DNA from: Nitrospira sp.
GTDB lineage: Bacteria; Nitrospirota; Nitrospiria; Nitrospirales; Nitrospiraceae
Reading direction: 5' to 3'
Assembly: GCA_022226955.1 (NCBI GenBank)
Contig: CP092079.1
Location: 2,693,043 to 2,757,042 of the forward strand
DNA: 64,000 bases
This document shows, piece after piece, positions 1-7,931 of this stretch. The stretch's first letter is position 1. Each line of letters starts with the position of its first letter. The notes under the pieces are model-generated. The model saw nothing but the letters and a program-made list of their open reading frames with translations, made no database searches and had not been told where the DNA came from. Both the position numbers and the translations under genes were made by a program.

Positions 1-1
1 G

Positions 2-256
2 AAGAACAAGGTTGGCGCGGCGTTTGCCACGGGCGGACAGATCTCCAGCGGCAAAGAAGTGACGATGCTGACTATTTTGGCGGCGATGCTTGGAAATCAA
101 ATGATTGTCGTGAGCGGAGGCGGGGCGTTCGGCGCTTCTGCGACGACGGAAGGCGACAGTCCGGGAATCGACAATAAAGAAGTCGCTGACGCCAGCGCCT
201 TGGGTCAACGAGTCGCCGAAGTCACCAGACTTCTTCACTCCGCTTCTTCTCGCTAA
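2..256 (+). CDS. WrbA-like NAD(P)H-dependent flavodoxin-family oxidoreductase, C-terminal part
   Basis: The reading frame is open from the window edge and ends at TAA 254-256, so only the last 84 residues are present. The visible part carries a glycine-rich segment (ATGGQISSGKE) followed by a hydrophobic strand and a second glycine-rich loop (SGGGAFGASA), then an alanine-rich closing helix. This is the pattern of the C-terminal half of WrbA-type flavoproteins, which bind FMN and reduce quinones by two electrons. The in-frame GTG at 59 is internal and should not be used as a start. Family assignment rests on the C-terminal segment alone; another flavodoxin-like NAD(P)H reductase is possible. 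Confidence 0.7.
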   Translation, partial: KNKVGAAFATGGQISSGKEVTMLTILAAMLGNQMIVVSGGGAFGASATTEGDSPGIDNKEVADASALGQRVAEVTRLLHSASSR

Positions 257-370
257 TTCTTTTTCAATCGACTGAAGTTTTCTGGATGGCCGATGGAAGG
301 CTGCGCTAGGGTCTTATCGCAAGTTATATGGAATGATGGTGTGCAGGAACCGATGCGTGTAAAGAGGGCG

Positions 371-577
371 CTATCGGTCGGATGCGCGGGGGCAGGAGAT
401 CGTTGCTCCTAGGGTGGCAATCTCGACAAGCTCGTGAACATTCTTGGCGCAACGTCCGCAGCAGCCGTTCCCCTTGAGGTTGAACTTGGCTTTGAGTGCG
501 CATGGCGTCACATGACCGGCCCGTCCGGCTTCTCGCACATCCGACTCAGTAATCCCGTTGCAGAGGCACACGTACAT
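371..577 (-). CDS. bfd: Bacterioferritin-associated [2Fe-2S] ferredoxin
   Basis: A 68-residue protein starting MYVCLCNG, with cysteines in C-x-C near the N-terminus and C-x2-C (CCGRC) around residue 40. This is the ligand set of BFD-like [2Fe-2S] domains. Bfd docks on bacterioferritin and passes electrons to ferric iron in the core to release it. The start at 577 is chosen because GGAGG lies 5 bases upstream; the in-frame ATG at 589 would place that Shine-Dalgarno inside the gene and has none of its own. A Fur-like operator lies just upstream, which fits iron-starvation induction. No bacterioferritin gene is adjacent. The next gene downstream on the left is a flavodoxin-family protein on the other strand. 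Confidence 0.88.
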   Translation of the reverse strand: MYVCLCNGITESDVREAGRAGHVTPCALKAKFNLKGNGCCGRCAKNVHELVEIATLGATISCPRASDR

Positions 578-593
578 GGCACCCTCCATGAAC

Positions 594-612
594 GATTATG
601 ATAACCATTATC
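594..612 (-). promoter_or_regulatory. Fur box upstream of bfd
   Basis: The 19 bases GATTATGATAACCATTATC match the classical Fur consensus GATAATGATAATCATTATC at 17 of 19 positions and form an inverted repeat. The site is 17 bases upstream of the bfd start codon, so a bound Fur-Fe(II) dimer would block transcription or its initiation. This is the only clear Fur-like operator noticed in the window. The match is read directly; binding is inferred. Confidence 0.8.
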
Positions 613-711
613 AGTATGTCAGCATGTGGGAGTTCTGTCAAGCCCCTTCTATTCAGCCACAGGCAAGGCTTTTATGCGTGCAGGCCCTGCCTGTGGTGAA
701 TCAGGATAGGG

Positions 712-2526
712 CTACGAGAGAGTGCTTTCCAATTGAACGACCATCTCTCTGATGGTGTCGAACCCCGATTGCCAGAACACTTCGGCGGTCATATCGACGC
801 CGACTTTGGCAAGAATATCTTTGGGCGCTTCAGAGCCGCCGGTCTCCAGGAGTTCAAGGTATTGGGGGACAAAGGCGGCGCCTTGTTCTTTGTACATACG
901 GTACAGGGCCAGCACGAGTAGATTGCCGAAGCTGTAGGCATAGCAATAGAACGGGCTGGCGAAAATATGGGGTATGCTTAGCCATTCCCATTGAAATTCG
1001 TCCGGGACTTTGACGGCCTTGCCGAACTGCTGGCGAAGTTCGTTGAGGTAGGATTTCGCGAGTTGATCTCCCGTCGCGCCTTCCCCAACCATCTGGTGCG
1101 CGAGTTTTTCAAAGCGGACGAAGTAGGCCTGGCGCAAGACGGTTGCGTAGATATCGTCGAGTTGCCCGATCAGCAGTCCCTGGCGAACGGCTTTGCTCCG
1201 TTCCTGAGACATGAGCGCATCGGAGAGAATCCGTTCGCCGAACACCGACGCGGTTTCCGCCAGCGGCAGTGTCGAGTGAAAGGTAAACACGGAGTGGTCT
1301 TTGGCCATCATCCCGTGGACCGCATGGCCGAGTTCATGCGCCATCGTGGCGATGTCGCGGGCTTCACCGGTGTAGTTCAACATCACATAGGGCGTCATGC
1401 CAGGCACGACGCTGTAGCAGTAGGCGCCGCCGAGCTTCCCTGATCGGGTCGGGCCGTCGATGTGCCGGTCTGTGAAAACTTGTTCCGCCAGATCGGCCAG
1501 GCGGGGGGAGAAGCCGCGATAGGCGTCCAGTACCATCTTGGCTGCATCCGCATATCTGTATTTTGGGGCCTCGGTGCGGTGGGGGGCGTAGAGGTGATAG
1601 CGGTTCATCGGCGCGATCTTGCAGATCTTGGCTTTGAGTTTGAAATAGGTTTGAAAAATGTCGGCATTTTTCGCGCAGGTTGAGAGCAAGACGTCGATGG
1701 CCTGGTCGGGCACATCGTTCTCAAGGTTGCGCGTGGCGATGGGAGAGCCGAAGTGGCGGAGCCCGAGATTCTCCGATTTCCAGTCGTTCACGAGTGTCTT
1801 GTAAATTTCTCCCAGCAGGTCTCGCTGGCCGGAAAACACTCGATAGAGTTCTTGATAGGCGGCCTGCCGCACGGACGCCTTCTGGCTGCGCACATAGACC
1901 ATGAGCCCTTCGCGAGTCATGGTCTTTTTCTTCCCGCCGACCGTCAGGGTAAATGTAAATCCATTGGTGACGATGTCGTACAGTGTGTGGACCGCGCTGC
2001 GTCCGGTCACATTTTTCAGGTTGACGATTTTCTCTTCCGGTTCCGACAACGTATGCGGTTTGAACCGCCGGATCGTTTCTAGGTGGTAGCGCAGGTCGCC
2101 GGCGTCGGCCATGAGGCGAGCGGCATTGGTCTTGTCGACAGTCTGCCACCAGAGTTCAAAAAACAGGAGACGATTACTGAGCGCGGTCAGCCGTTCCTCG
2201 ACCTGGGTTTTGAATGAGCGGGCCGCGTCGTCTTTGGTGTTCTCGGAAAACCAAAGATAGGCAAAGGCGCCCAATCGGGACGAGCCTTGCGCGATCGCCT
2301 CACTGCAACGGAGTAAGGCGAGAAGGTCCTGGCTGGGCATTGTCGGCGAGAGCCCCGGCCGGGCCGTTTCGATCTGCGCCACCTTTTCTTCCAGCTCAGC
2401 CAGGAGTGTATTGAGTTGGCGCGTCGGATTCTTAACGAGGTGGGTCAGGTCCCATTTATCCGAGAATGTTCGTGGCTTGGATTGGCGCGATTGGGAAGCG
2501 GTTCGTGTAGAAGGTCTGCCGGCCAT
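712..2526 (-). CDS. M3 family oligoendopeptidase (PepF-like)
   Basis: 604 residues, typical of the PepF/oligoendopeptidase F group. The zinc site HELGHAVHG is at about residue 397 (HExxH) and a downstream acidic helix (TASVFGERI, around 422) supplies the third zinc ligand. The protein lacks a signal peptide and is probably cytoplasmic, degrading short peptides released by larger proteases. The N-terminus has a basic Ser/Arg-rich lead before the conserved SDKWDLTHL segment. The start is supported by AAGGAGA located 5 bases upstream. It stands alone on the - strand, and its 5' end faces the divergent gene pair beginning at 2676. Confidence 0.9.
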   Translation of the reverse strand: MAGRPSTRTASQSRQSKPRTFSDKWDLTHLVKNPTRQLNTLLAELEEKVAQIETARPGLSPTMPSQDLLALLRCSEAIAQGSSRLGAFAYLWFSENTKDDAARSFKTQVEERLTALSNRLLFFELWWQTVDKTNAARLMADAGDLRYHLETIRRFKPHTLSEPEEKIVNLKNVTGRSAVHTLYDIVTNGFTFTLTVGGKKKTMTREGLMVYVRSQKASVRQAAYQELYRVFSGQRDLLGEIYKTLVNDWKSENLGLRHFGSPIATRNLENDVPDQAIDVLLSTCAKNADIFQTYFKLKAKICKIAPMNRYHLYAPHRTEAPKYRYADAAKMVLDAYRGFSPRLADLAEQVFTDRHIDGPTRSGKLGGAYCYSVVPGMTPYVMLNYTGEARDIATMAHELGHAVHGMMAKDHSVFTFHSTLPLAETASVFGERILSDALMSQERSKAVRQGLLIGQLDDIYATVLRQAYFVRFEKLAHQMVGEGATGDQLAKSYLNELRQQFGKAVKVPDEFQWEWLSIPHIFASPFYCYAYSFGNLLVLALYRMYKEQGAAFVPQYLELLETGGSEAPKDILAKVGVDMTAEVFWQSGFDTIREMVVQLESTLS

Positions 2527-2627
2527 CGTGGTCTCCTTCGTGGATGCTGTGTGGATAAGCGAAGATCATACCATTGGAAGACGGGCTCGCGCGGAGAAAA
2601 AGATCGGGAGCGCCCGTTCATCGCGCG

Positions 2628-2656
2628 TTGACAGTGCCTGGACAGGATGTGAGAAT
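2628..2656 (+). promoter_or_regulatory. Candidate sigma70 promoter for the 2676-3854 gene pair
   Basis: TTGACA at 2628-2633 is followed after 17 bases by GAGAAT at 2651-2656, preceded by TG one base earlier (extended -10 style). The -35 is perfect and the -10 is poor. Transcription would begin about 12 bases before the start codon at 2676. Read from sequence only, hence low confidence. Confidence 0.3.
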
Positions 2657-2675
2657 CCGGCTGAAAGGAATCGAT

Positions 2676-3005
2676 ATGACCGATCAAGAACTCAATCGGG
2701 CAATCCAATATGTCACGGCCAGCACGTCTTATGCGCGAGAGACGGTGGCGGATATCATCCGTGCGGGGTTGGGCGAATTGTCCGCGATCACCGCGCAGTC
2801 GACGCGGCGATTTGAACGCGAGACATTGCTGGAATATGTCACGCAATGGGCCATCAAGCGCACGGAGCAACCGGAGCCGTTGGTGCGTGAAGTCCTTGGC
2901 TGTGCCAGCCGGTGGTTGGACGAGGTGTATGACGAAGTGGCTAAGCGTCAGCCTGAAGCGTTGGGACTGGCGCCCAATGACGATGAGGGGACGGAAACGG
3001 TGTGA
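2676..3005 (+). CDS. Conserved-looking hypothetical protein, 109 aa
   Basis: No family is recognised. The protein is predicted mostly helical, with segments such as LNRAIQYVTAS and ETLLEYVTQWAIKR, and ends in an acidic tail (NDDEGTETV). The start at ATG 2676 is chosen because AAAGGA lies 6 bases before it; the longer frame from 2574 has no ribosome site. It is three bases from the next gene, so the two are very likely co-transcribed and perhaps translationally coupled. It might be the small partner of the nuclease-like protein downstream, but nothing in its own sequence proves that. Confidence 0.6.
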   Translation: MTDQELNRAIQYVTASTSYARETVADIIRAGLGELSAITAQSTRRFERETLLEYVTQWAIKRTEQPEPLVREVLGCASRWLDEVYDEVAKRQPEALGLAPNDDEGTETV

Positions 3006-3008
3006 GGC

Positions 3009-3854
3009 ATGGCGCGATTCCGGTCCCGCAAGACATTCAAGCTCGTCGCCCATCTTCGAGAAGGGCCTCAAGCGCCGGTCCCCGCCTGGAAGCGCGAAGA
3101 GCAGGGCTTGTCCCGTGAGCTTGAAGAGCACTGCTCGACCGTTCAGCAGCATTGCGGCGATGCCGCCAGTCATCTTCGGCTCGGTCGGCTCGCCTCCCGG
3201 CTTACGCATTACGATTACGGTGTCAGGGAATCGGCGCTGGCGGAGCTGGAATTAGCCACGCAGCTGATTCGTGTTGGCGCGCGGGTGAACTTTTTGCCAG
3301 AGTCGCAGGCGCGCACAGCCGATTTGGAATGCCGCCTGGGGCGCGAGCGATTCTTCGTGGAAGTCACCGCGATGGTCGGATCGGCGGAGCGGCAGCGGTT
3401 CCCTTTGCGCGGCGTGCTTTTCTGCGACGAGTTGGGGGCGGAAGAGGATCGCGGCGTGATTCTCATTCATCGCATTCTTGCCCGCATCCGGCAAAAGGCG
3501 AAGCAGCTGGCCGACTACTGCGATCCGGTGACGCTCTGTATTTCCGTTCCGCGCGCGGATTTGCTGGGAGACAAGACGAGCAGGCATGAGGAAATTCGAC
3601 TGGACCTCAAAGCGCTGGCAGGCTCGGTGACGGTGCTGCTGACGACGTTGCGACACCTCAGCGCCGTGATGATTGCCCTGTGGGATGTCGAGCCCTTGCC
3701 AGCGAAGGCCAGCACAAGACTAGCCAACGTGGAGCTCATCGAACGGCCCAAGCGGCAGCGCGGTGCTCCGCGCGTCCGGATGTTTGTGCAAAATCCAAGT
3801 GTGCGGGCGCCGCTCACTGAGGCGCAGGAAGAGCTGTTCCGGCAGGTGCTGTGA
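3009..3854 (+). CDS. Unknown protein with PD-(D/E)XK-nuclease-like core, 281 aa
   Basis: No named family is recognised. The middle of the protein has the arrangement of the restriction-endonuclease-like fold: a helix containing a Glu (ESALAELELATQLIR, about residues 77-91), then TADLEC (Asp near 105), then RFFVEVTA (Glu near 116). This matches E - D - (D/E)x(K/T), although the usual Lys is replaced by Thr. The remainder is basic, as expected for a nucleic-acid or tagged-DNA binder. The gene sits 3 bases after a 109-aa partner. The convergent TPR gene ends 4 bases from its stop. A degenerate nuclease domain or a purely structural resemblance are both possible. Confidence 0.55.
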   Translation: MARFRSRKTFKLVAHLREGPQAPVPAWKREEQGLSRELEEHCSTVQQHCGDAASHLRLGRLASRLTHYDYGVRESALAELELATQLIRVGARVNFLPESQARTADLECRLGRERFFVEVTAMVGSAERQRFPLRGVLFCDELGAEEDRGVILIHRILARIRQKAKQLADYCDPVTLCISVPRADLLGDKTSRHEEIRLDLKALAGSVTVLLTTLRHLSAVMIALWDVEPLPAKASTRLANVELIERPKRQRGAPRVRMFVQNPSVRAPLTEAQEELFRQVL

Positions 3855-3858
3855 CGAG

Positions 3859-4176
3859 TCAGGCGGGGAGTGAGCTTTTCAGCATCTCCAGATTCTTCGT
3901 CACCATCGCGTCGCCGTTCTTGGTGGACACAGCGATGCCGGTGTCCGATACGGCCCGGCATTCGTCGATCCGCCCCAGCTTATGCAGCGATTGCGCGAGC
4001 GCATAGTAGGCGGCTGAGTAGGTGGGCTTCACGGTAATGCATTGCTGCAAGGCCTTGGCGGCTTCCTCGAAATTCCCATCTTCCATATAGGCTTTCCCGA
4101 GACCGAACCAGGCGACATCGTCGGTCGGTTCAATCGCGAGCACTCGTTTGAGCGGTTCGATGCGGGGATTGGGCAT
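3859..4176 (-). CDS. Small tetratricopeptide-repeat protein
   Basis: 105 residues holding about two and a half TPR units: residues in DVAWFGLGKAYMEDGNFEEA and then SAAYYALAQSLHKLGRIDE have the W/L-G-Y-A-P spacing of TPR helices. TPRs are protein-protein interaction scaffolds; no partner can be named. The start at 4176 (MPNPRIEP) is selected because GGAGGA is 4-5 bases upstream; the longer frame from 4236 has no such site. It has no signal peptide. Its stop is close to that of the nuclease-like gene on the other strand, so the two transcripts converge. Confidence 0.75.
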   Translation of the reverse strand: MPNPRIEPLKRVLAIEPTDDVAWFGLGKAYMEDGNFEEAAKALQQCITVKPTYSAAYYALAQSLHKLGRIDECRAVSDTGIAVSTKNGDAMVTKNLEMLKSSLPA

Positions 4177-4287
4177 GCATTCCTCCAGAGCGTGAATGGC
4201 GTGATGCCCAAGACCGTAGCATGCGATTCCGCGCATTGTCTACGCGGAGAGCTGCATGTTACGATTCCGTTCCGCGAAAGGGGAGCA

Positions 4288-5232
4288 ATGGGCAAGACCG
4301 GTCTCGTCTACGATCCACGATATCTTGAGCACGATATGGGGATGGGGCATCCCGAGTCGCCGAACCGGCTGCGCGCCATTGTGCAGCGGCTGGAGCAGAG
4401 CGGCACGATGGCGCAATTGACCAGGATCGAGCCGCACATGGCGGAAGACGAGTGGATTATTCAGGTGCATACTGCCGCCTATCTCGCCTCGCTGAAGCAG
4501 CGGGCGCCGGCGAGTGGCCTGGTCTCGCTCGACCCTGACACCTCGATGTCTCCCGGTTCGTTCACGGCGGCCTATCTGGCGGCCGGAGGAGCGCTGGCCG
4601 GTATCGATGCAATAATGAACAAGCAAGTCGATCATGCGTTCTGTGCAGTGCGGCCTCCAGGGCATCATGCCGAATCCGGCCGGGCGATGGGGTTTTGCTT
4701 GTTGAACAATGTCGCGATTGCCGCGCGCTATGCCCAGAAGAAACACGGTCTCTCCCGCATCCTGATCGTCGATTGGGATGTGCATCATGGCAACGGGACG
4801 CAGCACAGTTTTGAAGACGATCCGTCGATCCTCTTTTTCAGCACCCATCAGTTTCCGCATTATCCCGGCACCGGCCGTGAGTCGGAGCGGGGCCGTGGCG
4901 CTGGGGAAGGGTACACGATCAATGTGCCGATGGAATCGGGGGAAGGCGACGACGAGTATCGCGCCGTCTTTCGCAATGTGTTGGTGCCGGCGGCGGAGAA
5001 GTTCAAGCCGGAGCTGGTCATTATTTCAGCCGGATTCGACGCGCATAAAGACGATCCGCTCGCCAGCATGGGATTGACCGAGACGGGCTATGCGGAGTTG
5101 ACCGGCATTGTGGCCGGCATCGCCAAGAAACATGCGCAGGGGCGCATGCTCTCGTCCCTCGAAGGCGGATATAATCTGACGGCGCTGGCGGCGTCGGCCG
5201 ATGCCCATGTGCGCGCGTTGCTGGCGGCATGA
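4288..5232 (+). CDS. Histone deacetylase superfamily amidohydrolase
   Basis: 314 residues with the full catalytic set of the arginase/deacetylase fold: RPPGHHAE (tandem His charge relay), DWDVHHGNGTQ (Asp and His zinc ligands), SAGFDAHKDD (third zinc ligand) and LEGGYN near the end. Bacterial members remove acetyl groups from polyamines or protein lysines, or act in acetoin use (AcuC). The substrate cannot be read from sequence. The start at ATG 4288 has AAAGGGGA 4 bases upstream; the frame continues open to 4042 but without a start context. Its last four bases overlap the start of the multihaem cytochrome gene (ATGA), indicating a coupled operon. Confidence 0.85.
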   Translation: MGKTGLVYDPRYLEHDMGMGHPESPNRLRAIVQRLEQSGTMAQLTRIEPHMAEDEWIIQVHTAAYLASLKQRAPASGLVSLDPDTSMSPGSFTAAYLAAGGALAGIDAIMNKQVDHAFCAVRPPGHHAESGRAMGFCLLNNVAIAARYAQKKHGLSRILIVDWDVHHGNGTQHSFEDDPSILFFSTHQFPHYPGTGRESERGRGAGEGYTINVPMESGEGDDEYRAVFRNVLVPAAEKFKPELVIISAGFDAHKDDPLASMGLTETGYAELTGIVAGIAKKHAQGRMLSSLEGGYNLTALAASADAHVRALLAA

Positions 5233-6518
5233 CGAGGCTGGTGAAAATAGGATTGGGCGTCGTCGGACTCGCCGCCGCGATTTACCTCTACTACACTGAA
5301 ATCAAACCGGTCGTGATTTTCGGGTTGCGCGACGAATATGCGCATGCGATTCCCTTTCAGCGCGTGCCGGAAGGCCTGACGAGTCTCAGCGCGGAATCCT
5401 GCGGCCAGTGCCATCGCGAGATCTACGAGGAATGGAAGACCAGCATTCACGCCCATGCCTACGAAGATCCGTTCTTCCAGGCCTACTGGAATAAAGACAA
5501 GCACATCTGGGTCTGCTTGAACTGCCATACGCCGCTTGAAAATCAGCAGCCGACGTTGATCAAAGAGATCCCGCGCGGACGGGTGGAGAAGGCGGTGCAG
5601 GAACCCAATCCGCAGTACGATCCGTCCTATCAAAAGGAATCGGTCACCTGTGCGGCTTGCCATGTGCGCGACGGGGTCATCTATGGGCCGTTCGAAGATT
5701 CCGCGGCGCCGCATCCCACGAAGTTCGATCCGAACTTCCGGACCACTCAGATCTGTCAGCGTTGTCACAATGTGGTGTCTGGGCCGGCCCAATTTTATAA
5801 CGTGGGCCCTTGCGGGACGTATGCCGAGTATGAAGGCAAGTTCTTTATGCAGGAACGGGGCTTCATCTGCCAGAGCTGCCATATGCCCGAGGTGGACCGG
5901 CCTGTGGCGGCCGACAGCCCGACTCGCCATGGCCGCAAGCATCTGTGGCGGGGTGGACACGATCCCGACATGATTCAGCGGGCGGTGGCGATCGAGGTGA
6001 AGACGGACACTCCGCAACCCAAACCGGGCGACGACATTTCGTTTACGCTGAATCTGATCAATGCCGGCGCGGGGCACAAGATCCCGACGGGCGATCCAGA
6101 CCGGCACTTTACCATCGAGTTTACCGTCGAGGACGCGCAGCAGAATGTGTTGGATCGGCAGACCTCGACAATGGGACGCTGGATTCTCTGGCAGCCGGCC
6201 ATTCTCGAGCTCTATGACAATCGCCTACTGCCGCTGGCCAGCCGGGAGTACAGTTTTGCCTATCGCATCCCGCCCCAATCGGAGGGCTTGATTCTCAAGG
6301 CGCGGGTGCAGTACCACATTCTGACGGATCGCCAGCACGACATGCTCAGGACCAAGTATGGCCTGACGGGCAACGATCCCTATCGGTTCGTGATCTATGA
6401 GCGGGAGTTTCCTCTCTCAGAGAAGCTGGCCGCAGTCATGGAACAGGAAAATCGCCGGCAGACGGCGCATCGCCGTCTATCGGAAGAAACGAGTTGCAAG
6501 GCACCGGTTGCGAGCTGA
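5229..6518 (+). CDS. Membrane-anchored pentahaem cytochrome c
   Basis: 429 residues with five CxxCH haem c sites: CGQCH, CLNCH, CAACH, CQRCH and CQSCH, all in the first two thirds. An uncleaved or signal-anchor helix (LGVVGLAAAIYLYYTEI, about residues 7-25) would leave the haem domain in the periplasm. The last third has no haem sites and looks like a beta-rich domain (PGDDISFTLNLINAGAGHKIPTG region). The layout resembles cytochrome c554-type multihaem carriers used for periplasmic electron transfer. Redox partners are unknown. It is translationally coupled to the deacetylase-like gene and followed 24 bases later by a rhodanese gene. Confidence 0.85.
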   Translation: MTRLVKIGLGVVGLAAAIYLYYTEIKPVVIFGLRDEYAHAIPFQRVPEGLTSLSAESCGQCHREIYEEWKTSIHAHAYEDPFFQAYWNKDKHIWVCLNCHTPLENQQPTLIKEIPRGRVEKAVQEPNPQYDPSYQKESVTCAACHVRDGVIYGPFEDSAAPHPTKFDPNFRTTQICQRCHNVVSGPAQFYNVGPCGTYAEYEGKFFMQERGFICQSCHMPEVDRPVAADSPTRHGRKHLWRGGHDPDMIQRAVAIEVKTDTPQPKPGDDISFTLNLINAGAGHKIPTGDPDRHFTIEFTVEDAQQNVLDRQTSTMGRWILWQPAILELYDNRLLPLASREYSFAYRIPPQSEGLILKARVQYHILTDRQHDMLRTKYGLTGNDPYRFVIYEREFPLSEKLAAVMEQENRRQTAHRRLSEETSCKAPVAS

Positions 6519-6542
6519 TTTTGTAGGAACAAAGGAACTGCC

Positions 6543-7421
6543 ATGACACACCCGTTATTGATGGATACGGACACGTTGCAACAGCGGCTTGGACAGCCCG
6601 GATTGGTGATTGTCGATGTCCGGGGGAAGTCGGCCTATGAGTTCGGCGGGCACATCCCCGGTGCCGTGCATTCGACCTGGCATGAATACAGCGATCCGAA
6701 TGCGATTCCGAAAGGGCTCTTGAATCCCGACCTCGCGCAGATCGAGCGGCAGCTCTCGGCCTTGGGGATCAGCAACGACAGCGAAGTGATTATTTATTCC
6801 AATCCCTTCGACAACTGGGGCGATGAGGGGCGCATGTTTTGGATGCTGGAATATCTCGGCCATCAGAACGTAAAAGTGCTCGACGGAGGCTGGGTGAAGT
6901 GGACGGCGGAAAAGCGGCCGTTCAGCCATGGCCGCGAAACACCGGTGCCCGGCGCCTTCACCGCCAAGCCGGTCAAGGCTGTCGCGATTACCAAGGACGA
7001 GCTGAAGTTGATTATCCGGCAGCCGCATCCGCAGACCGCGGTGCTCGATGCGCGCAGCCTGGAAGAGTTTCTCGGCAAGGAAGTGTCGGGGATCCCTCGC
7101 CCAGGACATATCCCGTCCGCGCTGCATGTCGCGTGGAATACGTTTCTGAATAAAGATGCCACGGTCAAGGATTTTTCCGTCATCAAGGAGTCGTTGCAAG
7201 ACAAGGGTGTGCAGGAGTCCCAGGAGATCGTCTGCTACTGCACTGGCGGCGTCCGGTCGGCCTGGCTCTACTTCGTGCTCAAGCTCGTCGGCTACCGGCA
7301 CCTCAGAAACTATCCGGGATCCTGGTGGGAGTGGAGCCGGGATTTTGCCTGTCCCGTGGAAAAAGACATCCAGGGTTTGCAGAAAATTTTGGGGTTCAAT
7401 GAGTCGGCGCGGCCTTCTTGA
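6543..7421 (+). CDS. Double-domain rhodanese-like sulfurtransferase
   Basis: 292 residues made of two rhodanese domains. The N-terminal domain keeps the CH2A-like start (VIVDVRGKSAYEFGGHIPGA) but its active loop reads YSNPFDNWGDEG and has no Cys, so it is inactive. The C-terminal domain has the persulfide-carrying loop CYCTGGVRS with Cys in the catalytic position. The organisation is that of thiosulfate or mercaptopyruvate sulfurtransferases. No signal peptide is visible, so it should be cytoplasmic. It lies 24 bases after the multihaem cytochrome gene in the same orientation and probably belongs to the same transcript. Confidence 0.88.
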   Translation: MTHPLLMDTDTLQQRLGQPGLVIVDVRGKSAYEFGGHIPGAVHSTWHEYSDPNAIPKGLLNPDLAQIERQLSALGISNDSEVIIYSNPFDNWGDEGRMFWMLEYLGHQNVKVLDGGWVKWTAEKRPFSHGRETPVPGAFTAKPVKAVAITKDELKLIIRQPHPQTAVLDARSLEEFLGKEVSGIPRPGHIPSALHVAWNTFLNKDATVKDFSVIKESLQDKGVQESQEIVCYCTGGVRSAWLYFVLKLVGYRHLRNYPGSWWEWSRDFACPVEKDIQGLQKILGFNESARPS

Positions 7422-7446
7422 CAGTCAAAAAATCGCTGTGTAAGGT
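7418..7446 (+). promoter_or_regulatory. Candidate promoter for smbP
   Basis: TTGACA at 7418-7423, a 17-base spacer, then TAAGGT at 7441-7446. The -35 overlaps the stop codon region of the rhodanese gene. The remaining 63 bases up to the smbP start contain the partial repeat GGTTCATAA / GATTCATAA but no operator I can name. Confidence 0.4.
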
Positions 7447-7509
7447 GAATCCACGAGGGGTTCATAACCGTAATGATTCATAAGAGTTCTAACAATTAGG
7501 GAGGCCATC

Positions 7510-7857
7510 ATGAGGATTTCCATTCGTCGCAGCGCACTCGTCCTTGCCGCCGTCGGCGCGTTCGTTGCCGGGCCGGTCATGTCCGGGCTCGCCTTGGCGG
7601 ACAACAAGCATGTGGCGGAGGCTGTGGAGCATGCGAAAGAAGCGGTCGCTCACGGCAAGGAAGGCCATGCCGATGCGCTGGTGCAACATGCCGAGGGTGC
7701 GCTGAAGCATGCCCAGGGCGCGGGCGTGAAGAATCCACATCTGGACGAGGGCGTGAAGCATCTGAAGGAAGCCATTGAGCACGGCAAAGCCGGCCACGCC
7801 GATGTGGCGACGCAGCATGCGGAAGGCGCAGTGACGCATTTGTCGGAAGTCAAGTAA
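7510..7857 (+). CDS. smbP: Small periplasmic His-rich metal-binding protein (SmbP-like)
   Basis: 115 residues: a signal peptide (about 1-30, with A-L-A before DNKH) and a mature domain of roughly 85 residues with 12 histidines. The domain is an internal duplication: the pattern H-x6-H-x6-H-x4-H-x6-H-x6-H (first half, HVAEAVEH to GALKH) recurs in the second half (HLDEGVKH to GAVTH). This matches SmbP of Nitrosomonas europaea, a periplasmic four-helix bundle that binds several copper or other divalent ions. A role in metal buffering for copper- or haem-rich respiration is likely. The ribosome site GGGAGG precedes the start. Confidence 0.85.
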   Translation: MRISIRRSALVLAAVGAFVAGPVMSGLALADNKHVAEAVEHAKEAVAHGKEGHADALVQHAEGALKHAQGAGVKNPHLDEGVKHLKEAIEHGKAGHADVATQHAEGAVTHLSEVK

Positions 7858-7931
7858 GCGCGACGAACATAGCGTTTGTGAACGGGCAGGGGACAGCAAC
7901 CCTGCCCGTTCGTGCTTGGAGGGGGCAGCCG

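Noticed and set aside
2445-3209. 254-codon frame on the - strand across the M3 peptidase start and the gene pair
   Set aside because: Spans the divergent intergenic region and two better-supported genes; no ribosome site.
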